Shown piece after piece: positions 1-10,420 of a DNA stretch of 64,000 nt. A model generated the notes under the pieces. It was not told the origin of the DNA. It did no database searches and saw only the letters and a list, made by a program, of their open reading frames with translations. The position numbers were made by a program, and so were the translations under genes. Each line of letters begins with the position of its first letter. The first letter of the stretch is position 1. Source of the stretch: Apostichopus japonicus (lineage: Eukaryota; Echinodermata; Holothuroidea; Aspidochirotida; Stichopodidae); contig NC_092577.1 in assembly GCF_037975245.1 (NCBI RefSeq), positions 19,280,898-19,344,897 of the forward strand. The letters are read 5' to 3'.

Positions 1-2
1 TG

Positions 3-1335
3 GCCCGTCAGAAGGGTGTCACGTTGCTGAGTAACGTCGAGGGGATGACAGTTACTCCATACGAGCGATCCGTATGGGTAACTATCATCCACGTAGGACT
101 AGAGGTGCGGCAGGAACTTGTCGTAACGGTTTTGGGTCGGTTCGGGGCTGTCAAGGCTGCCAAAATGTGCTCCTATGCACAAGCCCCTTGGGGTGTTGAA
201 CGGGCACCGACAGGTTCGGATCGACCTGAAACAGGACATTCCCTCCTTCCTGTTTATAGCAGGGCATAAAGCCCACGTGCGGTATCCCGGTCAGCCCCGT
301 ACCTGCTTCAGGTGTGGGGAGACCGGGCACGAAGACAAGGGCTGCCCAAACAAGAAATGTGGGCGCTGCCTTCGTCTTGGGCATGATAGCACCGCTTGCC
401 CAAACGAGGTTGTGTGCTCACTATGTGGGAAGGAGGGACATGTCTTTCGAGCTTGTCCCTCCTCTTATGTCTCTATGACTAAGAGTGGGGGTAAGTCGAG
501 TTCCGACGCACCTAGTGCTTCACGAGAGGAGGGGGAATCTGGTGGGACTTTACCCTCCCCTGCACCTGGTTCACCCTCCCCTGCACCTGGTTCACCCTCC
601 CCTGCACCTGGTTCACCCTCCCCTGCACCTGGTTCACCCTCCCCTGCACCTGGTTCACCCTCCCCTGCACCTGGTTCACCCTCCCCTGCACCTGGTTCAC
701 CCTCCCCTGCACCTGGTTCACCCTCCCCTGCACCTGGTTCACCCTCCCCTGCACCTGGTTCACCCTCCCCTGCACCTGGTTCACCCTCCCCTGCACCTGG
801 TTCACCCTCCCCTGCACCTGGTTCACCCTCCCCTGCACCTGGTTCACCCTCCCCTGCACCTGGTTCACCCTCCCCTGCACCTGGTTCACCCTCCCCTGCA
901 CCTGGTTCACCCTCCCCTGCACCTGGTTCACCCTCCCCTGCACCTGGTTCACCCTCCCCTGCACCTGGTTCACCCTCCCCTGCACCTGGTTCACCCTCCC
1001 CTGCACCTGGTTCACCCTCCCCTGCACCTGGTTCACCCTCCCCCGTCGTTGCAGACCCCAACCCCGTGCCCGCACCGAGAAAGTCTCCACCAGCTTCCCC
1101 CATCAACTCGTCCAGTTCCGTTCGCAGTCCGCCGCCGGTATCGCCAGATCCGGAGGCTTTGTCTGACGGAGAATCGGTGGTCATCGATTCTCCGGAGGCT
1201 ATGTCTGACAGCGACTCCGGTGAATCGGTGATCAGCGAGCCGAAACATGCCACTGGGACGAGCTGGTACGACGAGATGGGGGAACCCTCTCTTAAAAGGT
1301 CGGCTTCAAGTGATGACTCGGACGATGTCGTCTAG
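3..1335 (+). pseudogene. LINE ORF1 (gag-like, three CCHC zinc knuckles), frameshifted
   Basis: Nucleic-acid-binding ORF1 of the Tx1-like LINE. The reading frame enters from before the window in frame 3 and moves to frame 1 near 185-200 through an indel, so the N-terminal part is out of frame with the rest. From about 290 to 470 there are three CX2CX4HX4C knuckles (CFRC..GH..C, CGRC..GH..C, CSLC..GH..C). A perfect proline-serine-glycine minisatellite follows at 553-1035, then an acidic serine-rich tail (SDSDSGESV type). The stop is at 1333-1335 and the ORF2 ATG is 57 bases downstream. Other Tx1 ORF1 proteins carry the same knuckle cluster; the long PSPAPGS expansion looks specific to this copy or subfamily. 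Confidence 0.75.
553..1035. repeat. Perfect 21-bp minisatellite, 23 copies
   Basis: Exactly 483 bp, or 23 units of 21 bp, coding PSPAPGS in the ORF1 frame. I saw no mismatch between units. An incomplete 24th unit follows to about 1043. Because the unit is a multiple of 3 and stop-free in several frames, other frames read HPPLHLV on the plus strand and GEGEPGA or NQVQGRV on the minus strand. Confidence 0.95.
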
Positions 1336-1392
1336 GGCGCGCTTGAAGCTTACGGAATCGTCGTCTTCGTAGTTTTGCGCCATTGCCCTCTC

Positions 1393-3688
1393 ATGGCCCA
1401 TACACTTTCAGTTGCCACTTTGAACGTGAATGGCATGAGGGATCATCGCAAGCGCAGTCGCATTTTCCAGTATTGTAAATCAATGGAGGTCGACTGCGTT
1501 TGCCTGCAAGAAACACATATTTTGGAAGATGTCCCTCTATGGGCTTATGAGTGGGGTGGTGAGCTGCATGCTTCGTTTGGTTCGTCTTCATCCTGTGGCA
1601 CTGTCATCCTTCTGTCAGCTCGTCAGGCGGGTTGTGCCACTAGGGTGGAGACGACGGATCACGAGGGCCGATTGGTTTGCATTCTATTCAAGTATCCACA
1701 GGGTAACATCTCCATTTGCAATGTGTATGCTCCCAATCGGCCTTCTGCTAGACAAGATTTTGTTAACACGCTGCCTTCCTTTGTTCCTGGTAGTGCGCCG
1801 TGTGTCATGGTCGGAGACTTTAACTGTGTCCCAGACTCGGGTCTTGACAGACTCGGAACTTCTGTGTCTGCAAGTCCCGACGCTGGGATCACAGAATTGG
1901 ACAGATTCACTTCGGCACACCTTTTAGCCGATGTCTGGAGGCATATGCACCCGTGTAGTACGGTATATACGTGGGTGAGGCCTAACGGTGAAGATGCCTC
2001 CAGGATAGATCGAGTGTATGCGCCCGTAAGTTTTAAATTTTCGGGTTGCGAGACGCTCAGCTGTCCGCTCTCTGACCGTGACACTGTGGTAGCACGTTTT
2101 GTTTTGCCTTCCATTTTACCGATCGGGCGGGGCCTATGGAAGCTTAACTGTCGGATTCTTGGCGAGGCAGAGTTCCGCCAAGGTTTCGAGACCAGGTACA
2201 AAGGATGGCAAACATTGAAGCCGGCCTTTGCTTCTACATCTCAGTGGTGGGATGATGTCAAGTTGCGCATCAAACGCTACGCAATTCAGTATTGCGTGAC
2301 CCGCGCACGGCGTCGAAGAGAAAAATTCTCGAAGCTGTGCGCGGAGGTGAAGTTTGGCGACCCTTCGGCAGTCATCGCTTTGCAGACTTATCTTGATGAA
2401 AAGTACCACGGTGCCCGCGTCAGGGCCCGTGTCGAAGCGGTGGAAGCCGAGGAGCGCCCTTCACTGAGGTTTTACCAGTCCGTTAGCTCATCGGCGGGTG
2501 AGAGACGCGTCCCGTCTGTGCGCGCTACCGATGGGACCGTGGTCAGTGACCCTCACGGCATTGCCCGCGTATATAAAGAGTATTATTCGAGTTTGTTTAC
2601 GCGTGGCAATGTCGACTTGTCGGCACAGTGATTTATTGAGGGGAATCTCTAAAACCGTTCCCCACGATGTCAATGACATTTTAGGGGGCGGAATAACCAC
2701 TGTTGAGCTTTGGAGGGCGCTTTCGAAGATGAAGAATGGCAAGTCCCCGGGTTCGGACGGGCTTCCGAGGGAGTTCTACCGAACCTTCTGGGCAATAATA
2801 GGACCCGACATCAGAGCCGTCTTCGAGGACGCCTTCCAAAACGGACTGTTAAACCAAAGTCAACGTCTGGGCATGATTACTTTGCTGCCAAAGTCTGGGG
2901 ACCCCTTGGATCCCCAAAACAAGCGTCCGATCACCTTGTTAAATGTGGACTACAAGTTGCTGGCTAAGGCTTTGTGCAACCGCCTTGCACTGGCTATGCC
3001 GCATCTTGTTGGTGATCTCCAGGCTTGTGCAGTGAAGGGTCATTGCATCCAGCAGAACTTGTGGTTGATGCGCGACTTGACCGACTTTGTTATTGAGCGT
3101 GATCTGCCATGTGCATTGGTGTCTCTGGACCAGCAGAAGGCTTTTGACATGGTGGATCGCGGTTTTTTAATGAATGTATTGGAGACGTTTCGGTTGCACC
3201 CGGTTTTTTGTAAATGGATTTCTGTTTTGTATCAAGAAAGTTTCAGTTCTGTTATTGTAAATGGGTTTTGTTCGGAGGTTTTTAACGTAGAGAGGGGGGT
3301 GCGCCAGGGGTGCCCTCTGTCTTCATTACTTTATGTTTTGTTTAGCGAGTCCCTCTCTCGTCTTTTGGAAAGGGATTCCAAACTTGTTCCATTCGTTGTG
3401 CCAGGGGGTGCCAAAGTGAAATGCGTTCAATATGCAGATGACGTCACGTGTGTTGTTTCGAGTCTGGGCTCCTTTCGTGCCCTCTCGCAGGATTTATCTA
3501 TCTTTGAGAGAGCTACCGGGGCGAAGTTGAATCCGGAAAAGACAAAGGGCCTTCGCCTTGGTAGCTGGAGATACAGAGACTTACCATTCGGTGCGTCGGA
3601 TGCACCTTGTGACGTCACCTGGAACGAGAGGGCTGAGGTATTTAGAGCAGGCTCGAAGCCTTTGGCACCCGCTGGCTTTCGATCCTAG
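1393..3688 (+). pseudogene. LINE ORF2: APE endonuclease and reverse transcriptase, broken
   Basis: The start chosen is ATG 1393, before AHTLSVATLNVNG, which is where APE-type LINE endonucleases begin; an upstream TTG is not credible in a eukaryote. Endonuclease motifs LNVNG, QETH, YAPN, GDFNC and RIDRVY are present, but the catalytic SDH reads SDR (near 2080). The frame is lost near 2625, with a stop at 2629-2631, and resumes in frame 2. The reverse transcriptase continues there with KSPGSDGLP, RPITLLNVDY, LDQQKAFDMVD, RGVRQGCPLSSLLY and the catalytic YADD (near 3431). The second frame stops at 3688. Endonuclease damage plus frameshifts mean a dead copy. Confidence 0.85.
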
Positions 3689-4424
3689 GGAAAGTCACCG
3701 TAATTAATCGTATTGTTTCGCCCATCTTGTGGTACCCGGGCGCGGTGTATCCAATTCCTGGTGAGGTTGGAGAGAGCGATATTTTCATTCATTTGGTCGG
3801 GTGGTACAGAGCTTGTCAAAAGGGCGGTAATGTACCAAAAACTGGAGAAGGGTGGGTTGGGGGTGGTTCATCTGGGAAGTAAATTGACCTTCTTGTTATT
3901 TAAGCAGTTTGTAGCGGTAACTGACCCAGGGTTGCCTTGTTCATATTTTGTACGTTTTTGGGGCGCTTTGCACCTGCGTCGATGGGTCCCGGCGCTGTTT
4001 AGCAACAGAGAACCGCATAGTAGTACTCCAAACAGGGTGGTGCGTGTCATCTGCTCCGCTCTGATTGAGTTGCCCCCTGTTGACCTGTCACAGCCGGCCC
4101 TCGTTCACAGTTCGTTGCGGGATAAGGCCTTGAATGCAATTTTTGTCCAGGGACGTCATTCTGCCGAAGTATGGCGTTCGGTGCATTCAAGGCTGAATGG
4201 TTGCAGGCTCCGTGATCTCACATGGAGAGTTGCACACGGTGCCTTGGTGACCAACCTAAAAAGATATCATTGGGGATTCGGTGATGGACTGTGCCCTAGG
4301 ACCGGCTTTGACAGCTTAGAGAGTACTGCCCATGTTTTTTGGCATTGCCCCTTTGTTTTGAACTTGTGGGAGTGGTTTCAGTCCTGGACCGACCGTTTAA
4401 CGGGAGACCGTTCCTGGTCGGTAG
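3689..4424 (+). pseudogene. LINE ORF2 C-terminal domain, fused in frame to copia integrase
   Basis: Continuation of ORF2 after a stop and at least one further shift near 3762. The open frame 3713-4645 carries the thumb/C-terminal region (IWSGGTELVKRAV, KLEKGGLGV) and the Cys-His element CPRTG..ST-AHVFWHC seen also in the two minus-strand copies. After DRSWSV (about 4424) the frame continues without a stop into copia integrase sequence. The other two copies continue as GQGF at that point, so the junction is a real breakpoint relative to the LINE. The sequences share only GTAG at the junction. Confidence 0.8.
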
Positions 4425-5118
4425 TACTAAGGAAAATGGGCATAAGGCATGAAACCTCTTCACCGTACTCACCCCTCCAAAATGGTACCGCTGAAAGGCA
4501 GTGGAGAACTCTTTTTCAAATGGGGAGGTGTCTATTAATAGACAAGGGTTTGCCCAAGTTCTTGTGGACATATGCAGTCCAAACAGCTGCCCATATTAGA
4601 AACAGATGTTTCAACAACCGCATTAAGCCCCTTATCACATGTTAACAGGGAACCAACCTGATCCAACAAAAATGGGGATATTTGGATGAGAATGTTATGC
4701 GTATAAGCACGAACCAAAGAAACTAGATTCTAGGTGTGAGAAAGGAATTTTTGTTGGGTATCACAAGAATAGTCCTGCATACCTAGTGTATCATGCAAAC
4801 AGTGGAAAGGTGTCTAAAAACAGGCTGGCAAAGTTCTGTAAGAAAGGAGGTATTGAGATACAAACCCAAACTGATGTATTGGATGATGAAATTGAGTTGT
4901 TTCCTCAACAATACACATCTGGGGAGTCTAGTGGTGATGCTCATGAAAACAATAAAGGAAGTAAGACAAATGTGTCTCAAAGAGAAACAAGAGAAAGTTT
5001 AAAGGAAAGTGGTTCAGAGGAAAACCACAGTCAAAGAAGTAAGGGTGATGTAAGTCAAGGACGTTACTACCCCAAGAGGGAGAGAAAATCTCCCAAATAC
5101 TTAGATGAGTATGTATGA
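4425..5118 (+). pseudogene. Copia A integrase C-terminal part and linker, fragmented
   Basis: 4425-4645 encodes SPYSPLQNGTAERQ with the catalytic glutamate of the DD35E integrase, followed by GLPKFLWTYAVQTAAHIRNRC, and stops at 4643-4645. The frame then breaks; 4646-4785 still matches the KLD..GIFVGY..SPAYLVY segment of the linker with a stop and shifts. 4786-5118 is open and covers the acidic linker ending in RYYPKRERKSPKYLDEYV, the usual lead-in to the reverse transcriptase. At least two indels separate these pieces. Confidence 0.75.
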
Positions 5119-5159
5119 CATGTTGAAGATGGAGATTCTATTATGACTGGTATTGATTA

Positions 5160-5886
5160 CTGTTATAAAGTATGTGGAATTCACCTTATATATCAACATG
5201 GAAAAATGCCATGGAAGAAGAGCTAAATTCATTAAGGGAGAATGATACATTTGAGATAACAACTTTACCTGAAGGTAAACATCCAGTAGGGGGAAATGGG
5301 TGTATGCAATTAAAGAGGATTTTGAAGGTACAAGGAGATTTAAGGCAAGATATGTCGCCAAGGGTTACAATCAAGTGAAGGGGATAGATTACAAAGAAAC
5401 ATTTGCCCTGACAGCTAATATCACATCAATTAGGATTTTAATGCAACTAGTAGTGCAAAATGATCTGATTGTCCATCAGATGGATGTCAAAACTGCTTAC
5501 CTGCATGCTCCTATTGCTGAAGAAATCCATTTAGAGCAACCAGAAGTTTTATCAGACACAGGAGAAAAGTTGGATTATAAGTTAAAGAAATCACTGTATG
5601 GGTTGAAACAGTCGGGTAGAAATTGGATTGGATCGGGTTGGAATAAAGTATTACATGAGTACCTTGTTGAAAATGATTTTGTTCAAAATTCATCAGATCA
5701 TTGTGTCTAAGCAGATTAAAAATGACATGATCATAGCATTATTTGGTTTCATGATCTGATTATGGCAGCTAGTGACACACACTTGGTAAATCTGTTCAAG
5801 GAAGTTATGCAGAAGAAATTTATTTTTTGGGTAAGATATGATATTTTCTTGGAATCCATTTTGAGCAAAAAGAGGGAGAAATCAAG
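5160..5886 (+). pseudogene. Copia A reverse transcriptase, catalytic centre damaged
   Basis: The open part is 5300-5710, with RRFKARYVAKGYNQVKGIDY, ETFALTANITSIRIL, HQMDVKTAYLHA and KKSLYGLKQSGRNW, all copia reverse transcriptase blocks. The N-terminal block at 5172-5300 lies in another frame. After 5710 the frame is lost again. The region expected to hold the VWVDD box reads WFHDLIMAAS (near 5735-5770), so the first catalytic aspartate is gone. 5800-5886 shows more indels before the frame recovers. Confidence 0.75.
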
Positions 5887-6717
5887 ATGAGCCAGGACAA
5901 ATATATCAGCAAAATGCTAGAAAGATTTGGAATGCTAAACTGTAAGCCCAGATCCACTCCATGTGAACAGAAATTGGAATATAACAGTAGTGAAGTTGTT
6001 GATCCAAAGAATTACCCTGAAACAGTTGGTAGTTTGATTTATGCAATGACATGCACTAGACCAGACCTAAGTTGGGTGGTAAGTAGATTTTTACAGCATT
6101 TGTCAGAACCTAAAGTAGAGAACATGAATACTGCCAAACATGTTCTTAGGTATCTAAAAGGTACAATTGATCACAAATTATGCTTCAAGAAATCAAGTCA
6201 ACCCTTAAGTTTACTTGCTTACAGTGATTCAGATTGGGGATCTTCAGTGGAGGACAGAAGAAGCACAACTGGTTATTGTTTTAGTTTGACTGGGGATGGT
6301 CCACTCGTTTCATGGAAATCTAAGAAGCAACCCACAGTTGCATTATCCACTTGCGAGGCTGAATACATGGCATTGGCAGCTACAACACAAGAAAGTTTGT
6401 ACTTAACTCAGTTGTTGAATGGTATGGACAAGAAAATTTATCACTGTACTAATATTCTTGAAGATAACCAGGGTGCTATTTCATTGAGTAAAGATCCTGT
6501 TCACCGACAAAGATCAAAACACATTGATGTCAAGTACCATTTTATTCGTACAATGGTTAATGAGAGTAAGGTTAATGTTAAGGTTAATGTATGGAAAAGG
6601 GAAAACATGAAAACCATGCGAGATTTTCTTGTATGGTACAACAACCGTGATGTAGAACCCTTTGTTGAAGCGTTACAAAAGATGACGGAGTTCTACAAGG
6701 AACGGGGTATTTGTTAG
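5887..6717 (+). pseudogene. Copia A RNase H fused in frame to DNA polymerase B fragment
   Basis: One 276-codon frame with two unrelated halves. Residues 1-230 are copia C-terminal pol: KPRSTPCE, GSLIYAMTCTRPD, the RNase H residues in YSDSDWG, STCEAEYMALA and EDNQGAISL, then KHIDVKYHFIRTMV. From about residue 240 it reads MKTMRDFLVWYNNRDVEPF..EFYKERGI, which is a DNA polymerase type B segment. The switch lies at about 6575-6590, where a short unit containing AAGGTTAATGT is directly duplicated. The frame ends inside the solo LTR that starts at 6712. Confidence 0.75.
6707..6711. repeat. Target site duplication GTATT, left copy
   Basis: The same five bases occur at 6872-6876 directly after the solo LTR. 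Confidence 0.75.
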
Positions 6718-6871
6718 TTGTGTGCTCCCAAGTTGTGTTTTTGTCATACTATTAACGTTATAAATATACACGAGTTCGTTAGATCATTCCCTCGGAGAAA
6801 TGTCGTTTCTGTGTCGCTTCTAAATCCATTACAATCGCCGCACTTTCAATACAACGATGGCAGATCCAACA
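6712..6871 (+). mobile_element. Solo LTR of a copia-type element, 160 bp
   Basis: A 160-bp segment starting TGTTAG and ending CCAACA is flanked on both sides by GTATT (6707-6711 and 6872-6876), a 5-bp target duplication. It interrupts the DNA polymerase relic exactly after FYKERGI. It contains TATAAATA at 6759-6766 and an ATG at 6857 that reads MADPT up to the last base of the LTR. That architecture mirrors the LTR of the element at 26848-31288. It most likely arose by LTR-LTR recombination of a full element. Confidence 0.8.
6759..6766 (+). promoter_or_regulatory. TATA box of the solo LTR
   Basis: TATAAATA, 98 bases before the LTR-embedded ATG, in the position expected for the U3 promoter. 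Function is inferred from position only. Confidence 0.45.
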
Positions 6872-6876
6872 GTATT
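6872..6876. repeat. Target site duplication GTATT, right copy
   Basis: Matches 6707-6711. Confidence 0.75.
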
Positions 6877-8616
6877 GATGCTTTTTAAGGATGGGATATC
6901 AGTTCCTGGGCTAATAATTAAACATTTATTTAAGGTTTCAAAAACCCAACGTTTCAAGTTTAGTTGGTGGCCCTTTAAGGGAAAAACATTTATTTGTAAC
7001 AACCCAAGTCATGTCTGGCAAAAAATTATCGGTAATGATGCTAATGCACTGTATCTTTGGGCGATCATGTAGGATATGCCTTGTGGAAGTTTTACAAGGC
7101 GCAAATCAGATAACGGGTTTAAGCCCTCACGAACTACACCAATAAGTTTCGAGTGGTTAGAATGGAAGGCCTATGTAAGTGACGTAAAAATTCGTCACCC
7201 AATACTCAGAAGCGAATAGGCTTGCGTCGAACTCCTGTAGACGGTTACTGTACAGAAACAAACACCGTTTTACAGTTCCATGGATGTTATTACCATGGTC
7301 ATGATTGTTATCTTACTACAGGAAAGTAAACGAAAAGACTGGAATGAAGACACTCTTTGAAAATACTAGGGAGATTCGACAACATATAATAGACCAAGGA
7401 TACAAGTATGAAGATATACGGGAATGTCAATTCCGTGAAATGAAGAAACACAACCAAAACTTGAGACATATTTTCAGTACACTCTATCGCCCGTTAGAGT
7501 TTAGGAATAAATGAACTGAAAGTCAAATTATTGGAGCTATTCAGGATAACTAACTATTTGGGTTTGTTGAGTGCGATATTCACGTTCCTGATAGGTTGAA
7601 ACCTGTATTTGCCGAAATGTGTCCTATTTTTCAAAAACACAAATATCTCCATATGAAATATCGGTGAACACATGAAACAATTCGCGGAGGAAAATAAAAT
7701 AATGCAAAAACCTACACGGAGCCTTATAGGAAGCATGTTTGGTAAGAAGATACTGTTGGTTACTCCTCTTATCAAATGGTTATCAAGTCATTGAATATAC
7801 TCCTCAAGCATGTCTTCTTGCTTTTGCTGACTCTGTGTCGAATGCTCGGCGAGCAGGTGACCGCGATCCATGAAGGGCTATCATAGCAGATACTATGAAA
7901 TTCCCTGTTAGTAATAGTTTTACCGCAAGAAGAATTGCCTAACAGGGAAAGACATACAAACGTTAAAATGTCGGATGCTAGTTCCTCATCCAAAATGATC
8001 AACTCGAGATTTTAATTTCATCGTTGATGATTGCTACGAAGTAGAACTAGCCAAAAGTAGCATTAAGATGGATCTTCCAATTCAAATAGGCTGGTTTGTC
8101 TACCAGTATGCCAAATTACGCATGTAAGAGTTTTATTACTACTGTCTCTGTAAATTTGTTGATGTAAGTAAATGGGAGTACGTGGAAATGGACACTGATT
8201 CGGCGTATATTTCCGTCGCTGGTAACAGTCTAGAGGAGATTTTGAAACCGAACATGTATGAAACATTTCGCAAAGAAAAGCATTTATGGTTTCCACGTGA
8301 TGATACTGAAGAAACTAAAATGTTTGATAAACGAACCCCTGGATTCTTTAAATGGCAAGGTGATGGTATTGTTGCCTTATCCAGTAAAATGTATTACTGT
8401 TTCGGTGGGGTCAAGGGAGACAAATATAGTTGCAAAGGGGTAAATAAGAAAAAAAACAGAATCGATGAGAGAACGTATGAGGTTCTTACAACGAAACAAA
8501 GCAAAGCTGGGGAAAATAAAGGTTTTCGAGTTAAAGACAATCACGTATATACATATAGACTTACTGTTACCCGAAGAGAAAAGTTCAAGAAGACGGTTTT
8601 AGAGTACGTATCTTGA

Positions 8617-9158
8617 TATTTAATGAATTGTATGCAATATGGAATACATGTTTTCTACTGTGTCGTGTGTTTGTGCATATTTTGTAGAACTCTACACTCT
8701 GCAAACTACACTAATAAGTTTAAGTTTTATCTGAAACTTGTTTAGTACTTTTCTCTCTGTTAACGTATAAACTTCCTGATACATTGTATAATAATTGTTC
8801 TGAAACATAACGGTGGCATGAAACTGGTTTTTTGTTCAATAATTCTTGTAAGGAAAATAAATGTTGAAAATCTCTAACGATTTTCATGGCACAACATTTT
8901 GTTTGATCTATTTTGTTTTGATTTTTCATTAAAACAATTGTGATTTTTCAAAAGATTTACTTAACTAGGAACAATTCAAACAATTACAAGTGATGAATAT
9001 GAAGGAAAAACTAAAATGATATTAACAATATATAAATGTATTACATTGTTCACACCTCTTATAGTGACGTAATCACCGAATACTATCATTCACGAAAGAC
9101 GCCCCCAACAAATCCACCTCATTCCACCTCCACCTCCAAAAGGTGTGAAAAGGGCATA
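8617..9158. other. No gene recognised
   Basis: AT-rich sequence after the polymerase relic. The short minus-strand ORF at 8720-8929 shows no family features. Confidence 0.5.
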
Positions 9159-10411
9159 CTATACTACTGAGGGCCATATGATTGATGAGACGACGTTCTC
9201 GCGTCGGTATTTCACCGGCCGAACTGCTACCCTGGCGAACTGGTCGTAGGCCAGTCGGACTAGTGGACTCAACATGAGTAGAAGTTTATCTGCCTCGGGT
9301 CTAGTGACCTGGCTCTCGTCCTGAGGGAGCTGCTGATGGTAACGCATCAGGACTTCTGCCGTGAGCATGAGCACAGAGGTAAACTTCATGCCGGAACGGG
9401 CTGCCGAGTCGAACTCAACCAGCAGGTCTTCCAGCTTACGTTGGTCCTCATGTTTAAAGACTTGGGAAGAGGACGAAGAGGAAGGTCCCTGGTCTGCCCG
9501 TAGCTTTTCTTTTGCTTCCTGGGGAATGGATGGGCACTTGAATAACTCCTTCCAGGCCACCTGTGGGACTCTGACGGCCCGTTCCGCCTTCGCTGGAAAT
9601 GCCGTCCATCGACGCTTTTCTGCGATGGCCTCAAACCTGTAGTAGCAGGAGGCGTCTATCGGCATGGTGGCCTTTGGGCGAGACGAAGCCTCCCCTGTCG
9701 AAGTGAGCTTCGAGACTCGAGCTGGGCGTTGTGGTTGTAGCTCTGGTTCATCGAACCAGTGAACATGAGTTCTGGAGGTAGTGCTCCTCCTGACATAGGA
9801 GCCTCTTCCTCTTCTGGGAAGTGAGGGTAACTTTCCTCTATGAAAGTCTGAGTGGTCGACCTCGTCGTCCAAACCGGACAGGTTGACTGACGCTCTGCAG
9901 TCTATCACGTACTCGCAAGGGAACGAATCGGTTTCTACTCTCCGATCCGGGATTGATCGTGGTGTCATTGACGGACTTTCCGTGAGTCGCACTTGTTCCC
10001 CGGTGTCCGCGCTAGGTGCCTGTCTAAGTCGTTCCCCCTCCAGTAGGGGGCGGAGAAGGCCTGTCAGCCGTGTAATCCACGCTGGCTCTTCCTCCTGTCG
10101 CCGTCCCGGGGATCGGCGTCTCCTCTTAGATTTCCGAAACCCATCATCGGAAGGTGATGGTTCGTCAAAGGCTGGAGATAGATGTCTCTTCCTTCGCCGC
10201 GGGGACCTCGTACCACACTGGGTGCCACCCTCTGCGACCCGGACGATCTGTCCGCTCCGGTCGTTTTCCTGACGGGCTTTGTCTTGGCCGAAGCCTTGCC
10301 CTTGCCCTTTTCCCTTGGTATTATCTCCGGACGGCGCCGGTACCTTGGGTGGCAAACTCTCCACTTCTCTCTCCACCTAGCGCGGTGGTCCTTTTGCTGT
10401 TTTTCCGTCAT
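9159..10411 (-). pseudogene. Gag-like ORF, possibly of a DIRS-type element
   Basis: A long minus-strand frame (about 405 codons, 10376 down to 9159). It holds a basic RRRKRHLSP and KSKRRRRSPGRR region, a SADTGEQVRL linker, an acidic middle, and a conserved-looking C-terminal part with PVAWKELF-like and LLLMLSPLVRLAYDQFARVAV blocks. The only nearby ATG in good position (10411, MTEKQQKDHRARW) is in another frame; the switch falls in a GA-rich run near 10370-10380. I recall this C-terminal pattern from gag-like ORFs of tyrosine-recombinase (DIRS) retrotransposons, but no reverse transcriptase or recombinase lies next to it. An unrelated host ORF cannot be excluded. Confidence 0.45.
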
Positions 10412-10420
10412 AGAGAGCAT

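Larger units (their letters stand above)
1..4424 (+). mobile_element. Tx1-clade LINE, truncated at both ends
   Basis: Non-LTR retrotransposon with a CCHC-knuckle ORF1 followed by an APE endonuclease/reverse transcriptase ORF2. The Tx1/L1-group assignment rests on the three zinc knuckles after a GQPRTC motif in ORF1, the RGLWKLN motif after the endonuclease, and the LLNVDYKLLAKAL reverse transcriptase block. The 5' end lies outside the window. The 3' end is missing because ORF2 runs into copia sequence at about 4424. Two minus-strand copies of its 3' part occur at 19501-20128 and 23686-24550. Several frameshifts make it non-functional. It is visibly more GC-rich than its surroundings. Confidence 0.85.
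4425..6588 (+). mobile_element. Copia-type retrotransposon relic A (no LTRs of its own visible)
   Basis: A Ty1/copia pol fragment in the order integrase, linker, reverse transcriptase, RNase H. It starts inside the integrase at VLRKMGI and ends inside RNase H, just after KYHFIRTMVNESK. Gag, protease, the N-terminal integrase and both LTRs are missing. It is related to, but clearly diverged from, the young element at 26848-31288. Both edges are in-frame joins to unrelated element sequence. Confidence 0.85.
6589..8616 (+). pseudogene. Family-B DNA polymerase relic (protein-primed, Polinton-like)
   Basis: Scattered pieces in several frames match the DNA_pol_B_2 family used by Polinton/Maverick elements and relatives. 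Recognisable pieces are 6597-6711 (VEPFVEALQKM..FYKERGI), 6877-7072 (FKDGISVPGL, NDANALYLWAIM), 7305-7514 (REIRQHIIDQGYKYE, REMKK), 7530-7830 with many stops, a GNSS-GKT-like piece near 7930, and 8182-8616 starting MEMDTDSAYISVAG, whose DTDS is the conserved polymerase motif C. At least four frameshifts and several stops show an old relic. No capsid, packaging ATPase, protease or terminal repeats were seen nearby, so the parent element cannot be named with certainty. Confidence 0.65.

Noticed and set aside
553-1035. CRISPR-like array
   Set aside because: Units are contiguous with no unique spacers, inside a coding frame of a eukaryotic retrotransposon.
465-1253. Long minus-strand and alternative-frame ORFs over the minisatellite
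   Set aside because: They are open only because the 21-bp unit lacks stops in those frames; the zinc-knuckle frame is the real one.
4425-6588. Full-length copia A with LTRs
   Set aside because: No LTR pair, primer site or polypurine tract at its ends; both edges are joins inside pol. The solo LTR at 6712 lies beyond its 3' join and has its own target duplication.
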